Assembly (NCBI RefSeq): GCF_004798865.1
Contig: NW_025335440.1
Location: 806,001 to 870,000, forward strand
Reading direction: 5' to 3'
DNA from: Varanus komodoensis
Lineage: Eukaryota > Chordata > Lepidosauria > Squamata > Varanidae
DNA length: 64,000 bases
Shown here one piece after another: positions 10,061 through 20,720 of this stretch (position 1 is its first letter; every line of letters begins with the position of its first letter). Made by a program: the position numbers and the translations under genes. Below the pieces are notes generated by a model. It was not told the origin of the DNA and did not search any database. It saw only the letters and a program-made list of their open reading frames with translations.

Positions 10061-11159
10061 CGGCTGCATCAAGGAGGCCTCTGCCGGTCACATGGCTTAG
10101 GCCACCCAGCCGAGTCGAGCCGAGATTTCCTGTGGCTCCCAGAGTGGCACCTCGGCTCTGCTTGAGAGGCAAATGGGTGCTATCTCGGCCCTCATGCCAG
10201 ATCAAGCACTCCTGGTCTCTTTCTCTCAGTGCTGGAGAACAATTGGATGCCTCTCCTTAGATGCCTCCTTTCCTCCCTGATTTGATTTTGCTTATCCTTT
10301 TTTTGATTTTCCTGTTAACCGAATGCACAGGCCAAAGGGCAAGCTATTCCATCAACAAGATCGGATGCTCTGCAAAAGCAAACAAGAGAGCTGTCTAGTT
10401 TATTTTGCCTCTGCCCTTGATGGTGCTCGTCAAAGGCTCCTCAGCAGCTCCGAAGTGCTTGGGGGCATCCTTTTAGAGAAGCACTGCTTGCTTGGTTGGT
10501 CAGATATGTCCCCCAATGGTAGCAATACCCTGACACTTTTCTCTTGATGATGATGCATTTTCCGGGTAGGGAAACATTCCCTGCTGATGGACAGCTCTCC
10601 CCGGCCCCCTCCCCACCTCTCTCCCCTGTTCTGCTTTTGTGGTCCAGCAGCCAGAAGCTCTTTATCTCTAATTCCTTCCTTTCTAGCAGTCACCAGCAGT
10701 CACATCCTGAATTCTGCTCAATAGCATCCTTTGTTCTCCTGCATCCGGCAGAGCATTTTCATATTAAGGTCATGAGCATCAAAAGGACTCCGTCTAGGGA
10801 AGAAAAAAGCTTGCCCCCTCCCCAGCCTGCCCTGCTGCTACATATTCCCAGAGGCATGGCTCAAAGGCAGAGCAACCGGGATGGGCCTGCATGGTTCCAC
10901 TTCAGAAACTGGACAGCAGGAGTGGCAGAGAAGCACACGGGCCCAGGGCTCCCAAGACGTTCCAACGATGGGGTGTGTGCTAGCGGTGTACCCCGGTGTC
11001 TGTCAGGGAGCCCCTTTCCTTCTCCGTGCCTTGCTCTAAGCTCTGCAGTAATGAGTTAGTCAGCCACCTCTGGGGGGGAAAAGGCAACTAGCAAGCAAAG
11101 TCTGAAGCGTCCACCCAAGAACTGGTGTTCACACTGGTGTTCATGGTTCACAAACTGAG
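10061..11159. other. No gene; two AT-richer unique patches
   Basis: 10240-10450 (TGATTTGATTTTGCTTATCC, CTGTTAACCGAATG) and 10640-10800 (CTTTATCTCTAATTCC, CATATTAAGGTCATGAGC) look unique and could be regulatory. The rest is plain. Confidence 0.4.
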
Positions 11160-12060
11160 CTTCCTCCAGCTGGCCAAAGCGTGGTGGAAAACTTGGCGTG
11201 CCATGGCTGCACGGCCTTTTCCAGGAGCCTCAGCTTCTGCCTCTCTGCTCGAAGAGCTCTGTCCCCAAGGGCGGGGGCATGACCAGAGCACCGCCCCCTT
11301 CTGAGCTGCAAGACATCAAGCACAACAGGCTGCGGCTGATTCACCCACGGAGCCCAGACACGGAGGCTCAGAGGGAGGCCCTGCCGGGAGCCACTGCTGA
11401 GCCCTCCAGGAGGGCCTGGATGAGCTGCTCCACTGCTTTCACAGTCGGGGTTGCATCCACACCTGTGTGGTCCGCCAGGGCCCGTCTCAGCTCGGCAGGC
11501 GTGAGTTCCTGCCGAACCCAGATGCAGCAAAGCCATGGAACTCAGCTCGAAAGCTCCTAGAGAGCGGCCTCACGGCGGCTGCAGAGATCTGCAGGAGGCA
11601 ACGGAAGAGCCGGAGAGCTGCACAGAAGGAACCCTGGGTCACATTCCCAAAGCATTTGAGGCTCTCCACCAGAGCTTGAATGAGGAGGAGGAAGACATTA
11701 AGAAGGCTCTACAGGAGATGAAGGATCTGAACCTGAGGGGACAAGAGACAGCTTTGCTGCTCTGAGAGATGAAATATTCGTCTTTACTGAGGTTGTTCGC
11801 AAGGCGCTAATTAGCAACTAAGGCGCATGTTGCCTGCCTCACGATGTTCAGGGACCTGTTGGAATGTGATGATTCCCGGGACTGTGAGGAGGTGAAGGAG
11901 GAGGAGGATGATCAGGAGAGCTTGTGAGGCCGGTGGGTCTGGCCCTCGAGAGGTTCAGGGTCTGGTTCTATTCTGAAACTTGGAAGGAAATGTTGACATG
12001 TATGATCCAACTCCAACCCAGTTTAGTATGTGGCCTTGGTACAGTTATCTGTCCAGCTGC
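11160..12060 (+). other. Possible decayed coding remnant (unknown gene)
   Basis: In frame 3 the stretch 11535-11765 ends with KAFEALHQSLNEEEEDIK and KALQEMKDLNLRG, a charged, heptad-like helix unlike the GC-driven frames elsewhere. After the stop at 11763 the same frame continues readably to an acidic run (CEEVKEEEDDQESL, about 11888-11929), with one further stop between. Immediately downstream is a LINE-type tail with (TAAC)8. A retrocopy, a LINE ORF remnant or chance are all possible; I recognise no parent gene. Confidence 0.3.
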
Positions 12061-12204
12061 TAGGGAACTAAAGGTGTGCACTGAAACCGCATTTATTTTT
12101 TATTGCTTGAACCTGACTGCAATGGATTCTTTGGTGTCTTTTTGAATTGTTTGATGAATTCCTGTGAACCACCCAGAATGCTTTGGCTATTGAGCCAGAC
12201 GGAA

Positions 12205-12236
<32 letters not shown>
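12061..12236 (+). repeat. LINE-type tail ending in (TAAC)8
   Basis: CTGTGAACCACCCAGAATGC, then GGCTATTGAGCCAGACGG, passes into eight perfect TAAC units (12205-12236). The hairpin-like 'CCACCC...' and '...GACGGAATAA' layout matches the CCGCCC...GGGCGG(AAAT)n LINE tails in this window. Confidence 0.6.
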
Positions 12237-13199
12237 AACAATTGTGTACGCTAATCCTGGTGGGTTTCAATTCCTTCAGAAGACTTTACACACATATAGT
12301 AAAGACTTTGCACTTGTTCTGTGAACTGTAAAGCTCTTTGCAGCACTTTGTGCTGGAGCAAGGAAAAGGGTCCTAGGGCACGAAAATGCTGGGGGCACCG
12401 CAGGGGAAAGCAGGCAGAGGTTCACTAGGGCCTTCTCCAGCTGGCCTGCCCCACTGTGGGAGGCGAGAGGTGCTGGAGGGTCGTTCTGTCAGTCCTGCAG
12501 AGAATGGAGACAGCGCTTTCTCTTTCCCTGCACCATCCCTGCCTTTTCTGGGCGCGCCGTGTCTGTTCAGGCGGCAAGCCTCAAAGTAGGGGCTGTGTTA
12601 CTTTATTAACCAATTGTGAGTCACTCTGGGGGCCTTTTGTTTTTACTTGAGGAGAGGGATATTTTTTTAAAACAGCACAGAATTAAAAAAAGAATGCATT
12701 GAGATAAACAGACCCATGCATTACTGGTTTGGGGGGCAAGAACAGGATGGAGTGTTGACTCCCATTGAAATTCCATTCCAAGCAAGAATCTCTAACTTGC
12801 TTCAAACATTTCACAAAGTGTGGGGGAAACCAACGGTGGGTAGGGCCACCCCATCTCTCTCTCTCTCATTTTATCATTCTCTCCCCCCCCCCCACCCCCC
12901 ACTCTTCCTCTTCCTCTTCCTCCTGCACAAGTCCATTCCCCAACAGGGCTTCAGATGAAGGATCTGCACATCGCAACTGGTTATCCCCATTCCTTGAGGT
13001 GGCCTGGCCTCCCCTCACCACCTGATCTGGCATGCGCCCCTTCATTCTTCATGCCATATTTATCTGGCGGAGTGCTCTTCCCCCACCCTCTCCCTGCCCC
13101 CACAGTCTCTCTCACTCCCAGTGCGGGACTGTGATAAGGGGAGCTTTCCGCTCTCCCAGCACCTCTGGTGATTGATCGGTTGTCGGCCTCCAATCCCCA
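12237..13199. other. No gene; CT-rich tract
   Basis: 12852-12930 is a CT/CCTCTT tract with a C10-type run. The remainder is plain, with no motif-bearing frame. Confidence 0.5.
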
Positions 13200-13515
13200 G
13201 CTGTCAGTCAAGGCTTAATCCGCAACTTGAGCACATTCTCTTCTCTGACAAGAAACTGACACAGTTTCCATTGCGCTTAATCAGCTTTTTAGACTTAATA
13301 TCCTATCTGAAGGCACCTGCATTCCTCTTTTTGGAGCAGTCACTCACCAGAAAGGGCTCCTGTGTCCCATCAGGATGGGAGCTGAGTTGGGGAAAATGAA
13401 AAACCCTGAACTCGCGCATTGCCCTCAGACAGAATAATTTAACAGTGGAAATGCCATCTCTCATCTCAAGAAAACCATGGGGAAAATGGCGCATCCTTGA
13501 CACCCATCGAGTTCT
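13200..13515. promoter_or_regulatory. Candidate conserved noncoding block
   Basis: Unique sequence with GGCTTAATCCGC, GCGCTTAATCAGC, TTTTTAGACTTAATATCC and, after a plain gap, GACAGAATAATTTAACAG near 13429-13446. TTAATC and ATTA cores repeat every few tens of bases. Conservation is untested. Confidence 0.3.
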
Positions 13516-14663
13516 CTCTCTTGAAGTCTTGTGGTTGTCTGCTGCAAAGGAAAAAGGAAAATGACGGAGGAGGGAGGGAGGGTGCAGGCTTCAGGGCAGG
13601 AAATGCAAAGGGATTTCGGAGGTCCCTGCTCAGGTGAACACCTGCACAATTTAGGGGAACTGAGAACAGTGCGGTTTTCTCTAGAGGACTTTGGGCAAAA
13701 TGTGCTTCCAGATGGAACTTCCGTGCTGCTGTGCCAGCTCCCCTCTTCCTGTGGCTTTGGCGCATCCAGCTTCTCTGCCCAAGAGCTCCTGCTCCCTGTT
13801 CCGCCCACTTTCCTCTGCCGCCTCCTGCCTGGCCTCCATGCAACCCCCTCCCGCATTTCCTCGGCATCCCTCTTCTGACCTCATCTGCATCAGGAACATC
13901 CTCCTGGCCCCCGTATCTTACTGGTACTTGGCCAGCGTGGGTACCACCGCTATTTCCCAGTGTCTGTTCCTCTGTTCCCAGAAGCGCCTGCTGCGGGACG
14001 GAGCAGCCCAAAACTGCACAAGAGCAGGCACTTCCTTGAACCACAAAGATCGCATTTCTGGAGTCCAGGCATCCCTGGGGAGGGAGAGGCCCCTCCACGA
14101 TGCAGTCAGTGGCTCCCCAGACACGCTTGTTTCCCATTTGGCCTCCTTACCCATGAGTGTATGCAGGAAAACGTTCAGGCACCCCCTTCTCTGTTGCTCC
14201 GCCCAGAACTTTCTTGCTAGCAGGACGAGGTCTGTCTCTCCTGAGAGCTGCCTTCCAGGCAGGGCCAAGCTGCTCCTCTGAAGTGGGAATCTTATTTCTG
14301 GTGCACTAAAACACCAAAATGCCTTGGATACACAGTCCTCTTTGGAAAACGCTCCCCCTCAGCTGGGGCACGAGGGGCGCGGCCAGGAACTCCAGCAGTG
14401 GGCTTGGGAGGCAGCGGGGTCCAACGAGGGGCAGCTCTCAGCCACAGAGGCCTGCCTTGGCGAGCCTGCTTCAGCAGACTCGAGGTCCAGCGAGCCCTGC
14501 ATCAAAGGGACCTGAGAAGTGCCTTCCTACTGTGCCAGACCATTTCTCCATCTACAGCCTGGCGCACTCCAGATGTTCTGGGCCCCACATTCCAGCAGTC
14601 CCCTGCAGTCAGTCATGCTGGCAGCCCCTGGAGGGCACCCATTCCTTTTCCCTGAAGAAGTCT
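13516..14663. other. GC-rich, no gene recognised
   Basis: Frames of 196 codons (13691-14281, plus) and 223 codons (14137-13466, minus) cover the same bases. Neither has a domain or a start context I can support. Confidence 0.5.
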
Positions 14664-14760
14664 GCATCTGCCCCGGGGGTGCTGGGGACGGAACCTGGAA
14701 TAGGTTGCATGCAAAGCAGGGGCTCATCCTTTGAGCCCCCCCTTCTCTGTAGCTGAAAAG
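14664..14760 (-). repeat. tRNA-related repeat, reverse copy
   Basis: Minus strand reads like the dispersed 'tgctttgcatgca...ccaggttcaatccccggca' unit: GCTTTGCATGCAACC, then CCAGGTTCCGTCCCCAGCA as a B-box-like segment. A second, poorer copy lies at 14925-15015. Confidence 0.5.
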
Positions 14761-14793
14761 GGAGCCAGACAAAGGCAAGCTCAGAATCGAGGA

Positions 14794-14842
14794 ACATAAG
14801 AAGGTTCTCCCAGCCCATCCTGCTGGCTCCAGCCTTCCTGAA
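14794..14842 (-). repeat. CR1/L3-type 3' terminus, short
   Basis: Begins GGAACATAAGAAGGTTC, the usual reverse-strand start of squamate CR1/L3 3' ends, then CCTGCTGGCTCCAG. Confidence 0.4.
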
Positions 14843-14924
14843 GCTGCTGGTGCATTGCAGTGCTGGATTGCAGTGCCCATCATTCCCAATTAGCAGTCCC
14901 TTGCATCAAGTCGGGGAAAGTGTA

Positions 14925-15015
14925 AGAGAGGAGTCTGCCCCAGGCCTACCTGGAGAGCCAAGTGTAGGAGCTGGGACCTTAGCATCCAGAGCAGCTATTC
15001 TACCGGCAGGTGGAG
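14925..15015 (-). repeat. tRNA-related repeat, reverse copy (second)
   Basis: CTACCTGGAGAGCC, GAGCTGGGACCTTAGCATCC and GCTATTCTACCGGCAG follow the 'CTACCTGGAGATGCC...GGGACCTTCTGCATGC...CTCTACCACTGAG' order of the same family as 14664-14760. Confidence 0.5.
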
Positions 15016-15540
15016 GCTCTGAGGAAGGTTGGTGGAGATTCGCAGGGCCTGGGCGCATGAGCCGGAGAAGCCAAGCTGAAGCTGAGCTGCCAAGCCAGTG
15101 CTCTGCTTCCCAAGAGGGCTACTTCCCTGGGCTCAGGCAGCTGTTCTCCGTCTCCTGAACTGGGCTTCCAGGTGTGCAGCCTGAAGAGGGCCAAGACACA
15201 AGGGCTGGGGGAACTTGCTCTTCTCCCGCTAAATCCAGCCTTGATTTTTCATTTGAGCTCTATCTCTTAAATAAGTGTGAAGAGTATTATTTTGTTACAA
15301 CCACAGCTTTCTAACATTAATTTTATATTTTGGTATGCGTGTTGAATGGCTGGCGTTTGCTCTGAATTTGTTGACTTGCATTGTTTTCATTCGTAATACT
15401 CTGCTTTGACGGTCGATATTTATTGTGAGGTGCTTTGGCCTATAAATAAACTTGAGCTAGCAAAGAAGCCAGGCGCTTTAAAGGATTACACCTGGGGACA
15501 GGCACAGCTGAGGATCCAGTCCCATGGAATTGTTGGCTTT
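15016..15540. other. No gene; AT-rich stretch
   Basis: 15215-15460 is AT-rich (CATTAATTTTATATTTTGG, CGATATTTATTGTGAGG) and ends TATAAATAAAC. It may be an old LINE tail or a regulatory block; I cannot separate the two. Confidence 0.35.
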
Positions 15541-15905
15541 TCGGGGTTCAGCTTTTTCTGTCCAGTTTCCACAAAAGTCTCTGAGGATTTTTTAAAAATT
15601 CTGAACAGAAGCTCAAACTTTTTAGAGTGTGTTTTCTCTAGTATGCACATTTTGGTGCACTTGTCTATGCATGCATCTTCCGCCAGTTGCGTTCCATTGC
15701 TCTACTGAGGCTCTGTGGGCACTTTTCTGAAATCACACATTCTGTGCACACATTTCACAGACACACACATTTTGGGGCACATCCCTCCTGCCTCCCCCTC
15801 AAGCTGCATCAGAGTAGTGTGGATTTCAGGTCACAACCCTGTCTTGGCTCAAGATGTGTGAATTTGCTAAATGTGCATTAAAAACTCGATGGACAGAATT
15901 TCTCA
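15541..15905. repeat. TGCACATTT-type repeat, copy 2
   Basis: TATGCACATTTTGGTGCAC, CACACATTTTGGGGCACA and AATTTGCTAAATGTGCATT lie within 240 bases, the densest copy of this recurring pattern. Confidence 0.45.
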
Positions 15906-16929
15906 CATCCTGAATGCTGTTCTGGCTTTGATGAGCACTGGTATTATTAGATTTCACTCTCTAATAAGGCTTTAGCAAGATTATGCTGTCTACAGGGTTG
16001 AAATACATTTGACCTTTTTTGTTCTGCTCTTCCACCAGAACTCAGAATGAGGGCATCAGCCATCCAACCTCCCCAAAACTGTTTCCAAAAGCCAAATACC
16101 AGGCCTGAAACACGGACGGCAATAAGCAGGAAGAGGATGCTTCTGGGCACATGAGGGGGCCATTTCTTAGAAGAAACGGCGAGCGTCTGGGAGAGGAGAA
16201 CTTGATTCTCAAGCCTGTGGGTGGGGCTGTGGGTCAGAGCAGGCTGGAAGCCGGTGCAGGCCTGGATGGAGTGCGTGTCTCCAGCACATGGAGCTCAAGA
16301 CCAGGGGCAGGTGTGGGAGCGGGGTGTCTGTGCTGCAGTGCAGCGAGATGAAGGCTGTGCTTTCTCAGCCAGACTGGGGCAGAAGGCCAAGCTTCCAGTT
16401 CATGTCCAAGCCCAGCACAGGCAAAACAGCAGTGTCTTACTGGCTGCCGGTTGCTGGGGTCAATAACGAGCGCTGCCACAGATGGCCGAGGAGCATCTGC
16501 TGCAGAGGACCTTCCTTTATCGGATGGCATCCTCTAGGGGAAGGACTGCCCCGAGCAGTTTGGTGTAAATCCATTGGAACTTTGCCTGTCACTGGAAGGC
16601 TAACCAAGCACTGAGCACAGACAAGGCCTTGTGGTCACTTCTAAGCCTTTCCTTTACTTCTATTGCAGTTCTGTAAAATCGTGTGCCCGAAGATATACAT
16701 CAGCACATGCACATTGTATGCAAACACTATGCTCACGCTTAGGCATGTGTTCACCTTTTCTGGTGATACACAAGTGGCGGGGGCCTCCCAGGTGAGGCCT
16801 TGCTGTGCCTCGGACAGCGACAGGCCTCAGTGCTGCAGGGGCAGCCGTGGCCTCGTCCTCCCGCCGCTCCAGGCCTCCTCTCGAAGGCCTCGCGCAGCCA
16901 GAGCAGCAGGCCTCAGCGAAGCACCTCGG
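15906..16929. other. No gene recognised
   Basis: Mixed, GC-rising sequence. 16680-16760 has CACATGCACATTGTATGC, a faint echo of the TGCACATTT family. The 16800-16920 stretch is CpG-containing but short. Confidence 0.45.
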
Positions 16930-17850
16930 CCAAGCGAACCTGTCAAAAGTAGCAGCCATCAAAATAGGAATGGCCCGAGAAGTGCTTACGTCAGCACATT
17001 CCCGGGGAAAAACTTTTCAGTATAAATAAATGTAAAATGATTGCTCACCCTTCAGGGACCAACCCGCATTGCCACTGTCATTTGCTTTAATTAATTTAAT
17101 AGCTTTATGATTGTAAAGAGATTAGCTGGGAGATGCAGTGGTCTATATATAGAACTTAAAGATAGGGCTATATAGATAGATGCAGAATATAAAGGGCCTC
17201 CCGTCCCCCTGACACTAGGAAACAAGCAGAAGTTGGCTCTTGTCTGTCACCCTCCTCTTCGTTTTTTAAAAACGGCACATTCTGTGGCTGGAGCAGGGGT
17301 GGGGGTGAGGGGAAACCGGTGCTGGAGCTTCATTGCCATTCATGAGTTAGATCTGCGGTAATTTACATTGGCAAGGAGAGCGAAGAATAGAAGGTGTTAT
17401 AATGTGAGAAGATCAGCTGGCTTTTTAAATAGATGTAACTTGCCCGAGATGAAATAGGAGGGCCATCAGGCCTGCTCTGCCATCCAAATTGAATTAACAA
17501 GCAGCAGAGCGGTCCCAGATCCTTCTCCTACGCTGCATGTACCTGTGGGGAAGGATACGAACGTTTACAGGGTGGTGGGCAATTTCCAGTCCAGGGCGGT
17601 CTCTTCCTGCACCCCTCCCTGCTTCCACCCCTTGCCCCTTGCCTCATTTTTTCCGTTCGAATATGGGGAGGAAGCTCCTCCAAACTGGAGGGCATCCATG
17701 CGTCGAGAGGTTAACAAGACCTGCTAATTTTGCTGTCTTAGCTGTCAGAGTCTGAAGGAGAGCAGCTCCCCAGCAACCTGCAGCATGCGAAACAATTAGA
17801 AAACGATCCTGGCAACAGGGAGTTTGCGGAGGCAACAGAACGGAAATGCC
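16930..17850. promoter_or_regulatory. Cluster of candidate conserved noncoding blocks
   Basis: Three low-GC unique blocks. 17020-17200 holds GCTTTAATTAATTTAATAGC and GAGATTAGCTGGG with TATATATAG. 17335-17530 holds GGTAATTTACATTGG and CCAAATTGAATTAACAAGC. 17700-17840 holds CTGCTAATTTTGCTG and AAACAATTAGAAAACG. Homeodomain-type cores in each, little repeat content, and clear contrast with GC-rich flanks make this one of the better enhancer candidates. Conservation unknown. Confidence 0.4.
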
Positions 17851-17940
17851 AGTCTTTGGTTCTAGTCTGCTGGATCCGCAGACACAGCCGATTCCTTGCG
17901 GACATGGGGCTCTTTGTCGTGACGTGCTCTGATCATTGCT

Positions 17941-18150
17941 GGAGCCAGTGTGGTCTAGTGGTTAGTGTGCTGGGAAGACCCGGGCTCTAGTCCCCGCCCA
18001 GCCACAAAGCTCACTTGATGGCTTTCGGTCGCTGGGTGGCTTTCAGCCTAACCTCCCTCCCAGGGGTGCTGGGTGGATGAAGCAGAGAAGGAGAGAGTCA
18101 CGTATGTTGCGTTGGGCCCCTTGGAGGAAAGGCAGGATATTCATGGGGCA
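17941..18150 (+). repeat. tRNA-headed SINE, near complete
   Basis: Head TGTGGTCTAGTGGTTAGTGTG (A-box-like, near 17950), a decayed B box in GACCCGGGCTCTAGTCCCC, then AGCTCACTTGATGG, TTTCAGCCTAACCTCCC and the tail-type GGAGGAAAGGCAGGATATTC. Order and spacing match the common squamate tRNA/L2-tail SINE. The tail carries no long A run, so the copy is old. Confidence 0.75.
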
Positions 18151-19140
18151 AACGGTGCTCCTGCTGGTGCCCAGCCTGCTTCTTCTTCTTCTGGAGAAGG
18201 AGCACACGGAGAGAGACAGATCGGGTACTCCAGAAGCGAAAGATGTTTTGGACTACAGCTCCCATAATCTCCAATAAAGATGTTCTGTGGCAGGGGATTC
18301 TGCGAGCTGTCATCTAAATGGGAGGGGATTAAGGTGTGCCCAGGTGGCCTTCTCCAGGACACGGCATAGCCTGTGTACCAGCCAGGGATGGCGAGGCCTC
18401 TCCTCTCCTGTTCCCCCACAAGCACTGAGCAGTAACAGCAGCAACCACCACCAGCAAACCTGCTCCTTCAGTAGGCCTGCAACCCCAACCAGAACCGGCT
18501 CTACCTTCAGTCTGGGACTGACTGTTCTGTCCACCCACAGAACTTCCATCTGGCCTGACTTGAGCCTCAACTAGCTGGCCCTCAACAAACCCAGCACTGC
18601 ATTCAAGCAACAGCCCAAGACTCTCACAGTCTCCATGGCAACAGTTGAGAAAGAGTGGCAGAGCCAGCTATCACCAGCGTAACGGGGTGACTCGACCCCC
18701 AGCCTCTGGGCAATCACTGCTGGAGCTTTGTGTGGATATTTCAGACCACAGGGGACAAAACAGAGCTCTGAGGAGTCTCTTCCACCAGCAGTACCTCCAA
18801 GCACCACCTTCTGGAAGCTTTCTACCAAATGCTCAGTCAAACCAGGACCCCTGCAAGACCCCCTGGTCCATGCTAGCGAAATGCCCCAGAAGGACACAGT
18901 GGGTACTTGTACTGAACATGCTGAAAGATGCAGCGGACACAGCAGGAATGAAGGCCGTCTCTCCAGTTTCAGGGAAGTCATCTGCCGAGGCAGCTATGGC
19001 TGCTTCCAGCCTGAAAACCAGACCAGAACCCAGACTGAGATGCTAACATTTTAATCATTAGACAAATGCATGCCATTTCCAGGGCTGGTGGCAAAGAAAT
19101 CCGAGGGGAGCTGGGCCAAACCACAGCAAGGGCCATCTCT
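18151..19140. other. No gene; possibly an old repeat in the second half
   Basis: 18250-18269 has GGACTACAGCTCCCATAATC, one of several such motifs in the window. 18960-19060 (CAGCCTGAAAACCAGACC, CCCAGACTGAGATG) reminds me of a dispersed squamate repeat, with low certainty. Confidence 0.35.
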
Positions 19141-19142
19141 TT

Positions 19143-19225
19143 CAGGATTCTGTTCACATAGTGGCCAGCTACCTCTGGGAAACCCACGAGCAGGATGCCC
19201 ATTGAGTCCCCCAGCAACTGCGGAG
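19143..19225 (-). repeat. CR1/L3 3' fragment, reverse copy
   Basis: TTCTGTTCACATAGTGGCC, then GGGAAACCCACGAGCAGG, is the complement of the CR1/L3 3' segment that occurs in sense near 53355-53420. Confidence 0.55.
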
Positions 19226-19286
19226 ATGTCTGGGGCCTCTGACTGGGGAGACACTCTGTGACCACCTAACCCCCCTTTGAAGCCAT

Positions 19287-19912
19287 TCACTCTGGTGGTC
19301 ACAGTTGTTTGGTGCGGCCACACTTGGAATCTTGAGTTCCGTTCTGGGTACCTGACCTGAAAAAAGACATGACTGAGTTGGAAAAGGCTCAGAGAAGGGC
19401 GACAAAAATGACCAAGGGCCTGGAGCAGCTCCACTGGGAGGAGCAGCTGTGACAAGCTGTGGGGCTGCCTAGCTTAGAAGAAAGCCGAGTAGGGGAGACA
19501 TGGCAGGCATTCTCCTCCCTCTCCCATATTGCTCAAACCCAGGACATCCATCGAGCAGATTGGTGGGCAGATCAAAGGAAACATTTCTTCTCACAGTGTA
19601 TAGTTCAGCTGCGGAATTCTCTGCCCAGGAAGTGGTGATGGCCACCCATCTGGAGGCCTTTAAAAGGGGATTGGACAGATGCAAGAGGGAGGAGGCGATC
19701 TGCAGCTCCTACCTGCTGGCCACGCGTCCCCTCCTTTATGAGAGGCGGCCTGCCTGCCTACACCAGTTGCTGAGGAGCTGGGCAGGAGGAGGTCTTGCAC
19801 CCATCCTGCTGGAGGGCTCCTGTGGGCAGATGCTTGCCAGTGGGGGTACAGAGTGGTGGACTGGATGGACCTTGGCTCTGCTCCAGCGTGGGTTTTCTTG
19901 CGTGCTTACTTT
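19287..19912 (+). mobile_element. CR1/L3 LINE, 3' third
   Basis: Sense copy of the end of a CR1-type LINE. GGTGCGGCCACACTTGGAATC and the AAGAAAAGGCTCAGAGAAGGGCGAC-type stretch (C-terminal coding part, frame broken) are followed by ATTGGTGGGCAGATCAAAGG, ACATTTCTTCTCACAGTG, GCCCAGGAAGTGGTGATGGCC, and the terminal GTGGACTGGATGGACCTTGG...CTCCAGC. It is a different and older subfamily from the copies ending in TCTATGTT. Confidence 0.85.
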
Positions 19913-20559
19913 TAATGACACACAGTCGCAGGGAGGCCTGCAACTTGCACCTCTGTCATCTGTGCAGGTTTGCGACTGAAAACTCCTAGGACAGTACAGA
20001 GAAAGGATCCCTCTAGACCTGCTGGCTGAAACCTTCCCAGAGCCAGCCTTGGAAGAAGCACCTGGGTTCTGTTCAGTGAAGGTGAGAAATGCCATACCTG
20101 CACCAGGACTGGCCGACTGCTTGATGGGCCGGGAGGGTCTTGCTGTCAAGCAAGCCCTGAAAAGAAGGTGGCTGCTCCTGATGGGATTGACAGGATGCCC
20201 TGGGCTGTGGTGGTGTTGGGGTTCAGGTGGATCCCAGTGAGCCTCAGAGGGTGATTGGGATATAAGTGGCCAAAGTGAGGCTAATTCCTTTTTCTGGAGT
20301 ACTTTTCACTGCCTGATGCAGCTTTTGCAGCCAAGAACAGAGAGAAACCAAGGGGCTGGCTGGGGGAGACACCTGGGAATAACAGGAGAGAAGGAGCTTG
20401 GATAACATCTGTTTTCTCTGCTGCTTTGCCACTCTTGGCAGTGAAGGTGTGCTGCATTTCTTCTCCTTTTTTTAACGCAGTTCTTGTCATTGCTTATATT
20501 TACTTTTTATGAGCAACAGTTTTCCCCCTGCAAATTTCTCCGAGGAGATTCGTGATTGA
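19913..20559. other. No gene recognised
   Basis: Plain sequence with no motif-bearing frame. Confidence 0.5.
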
Positions 20560-20720
20560 TTTCTCGGGTGGTTAGGAAACCACACTATAAAAACACCAGC
20601 AAATAAGCTGTGTGAGGTCCAGCAGTTTTGTACAATCGAAATGAATTACTCCAGAAAGAGAAGATCCCGCTGAGCAAAACATTTGGCAATGCACACACGC
20701 CCTGGGAGCCATTAGCTCCA
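20560..20720. promoter_or_regulatory. Candidate conserved noncoding block
   Basis: AT-richer unique DNA: CACACTATAAAAACACCAGC, GTACAATCGAAATGAATTAC and AAACATTTGGCAATGC. It borders a CpG-containing stretch (20720-20830). Confidence 0.25.
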
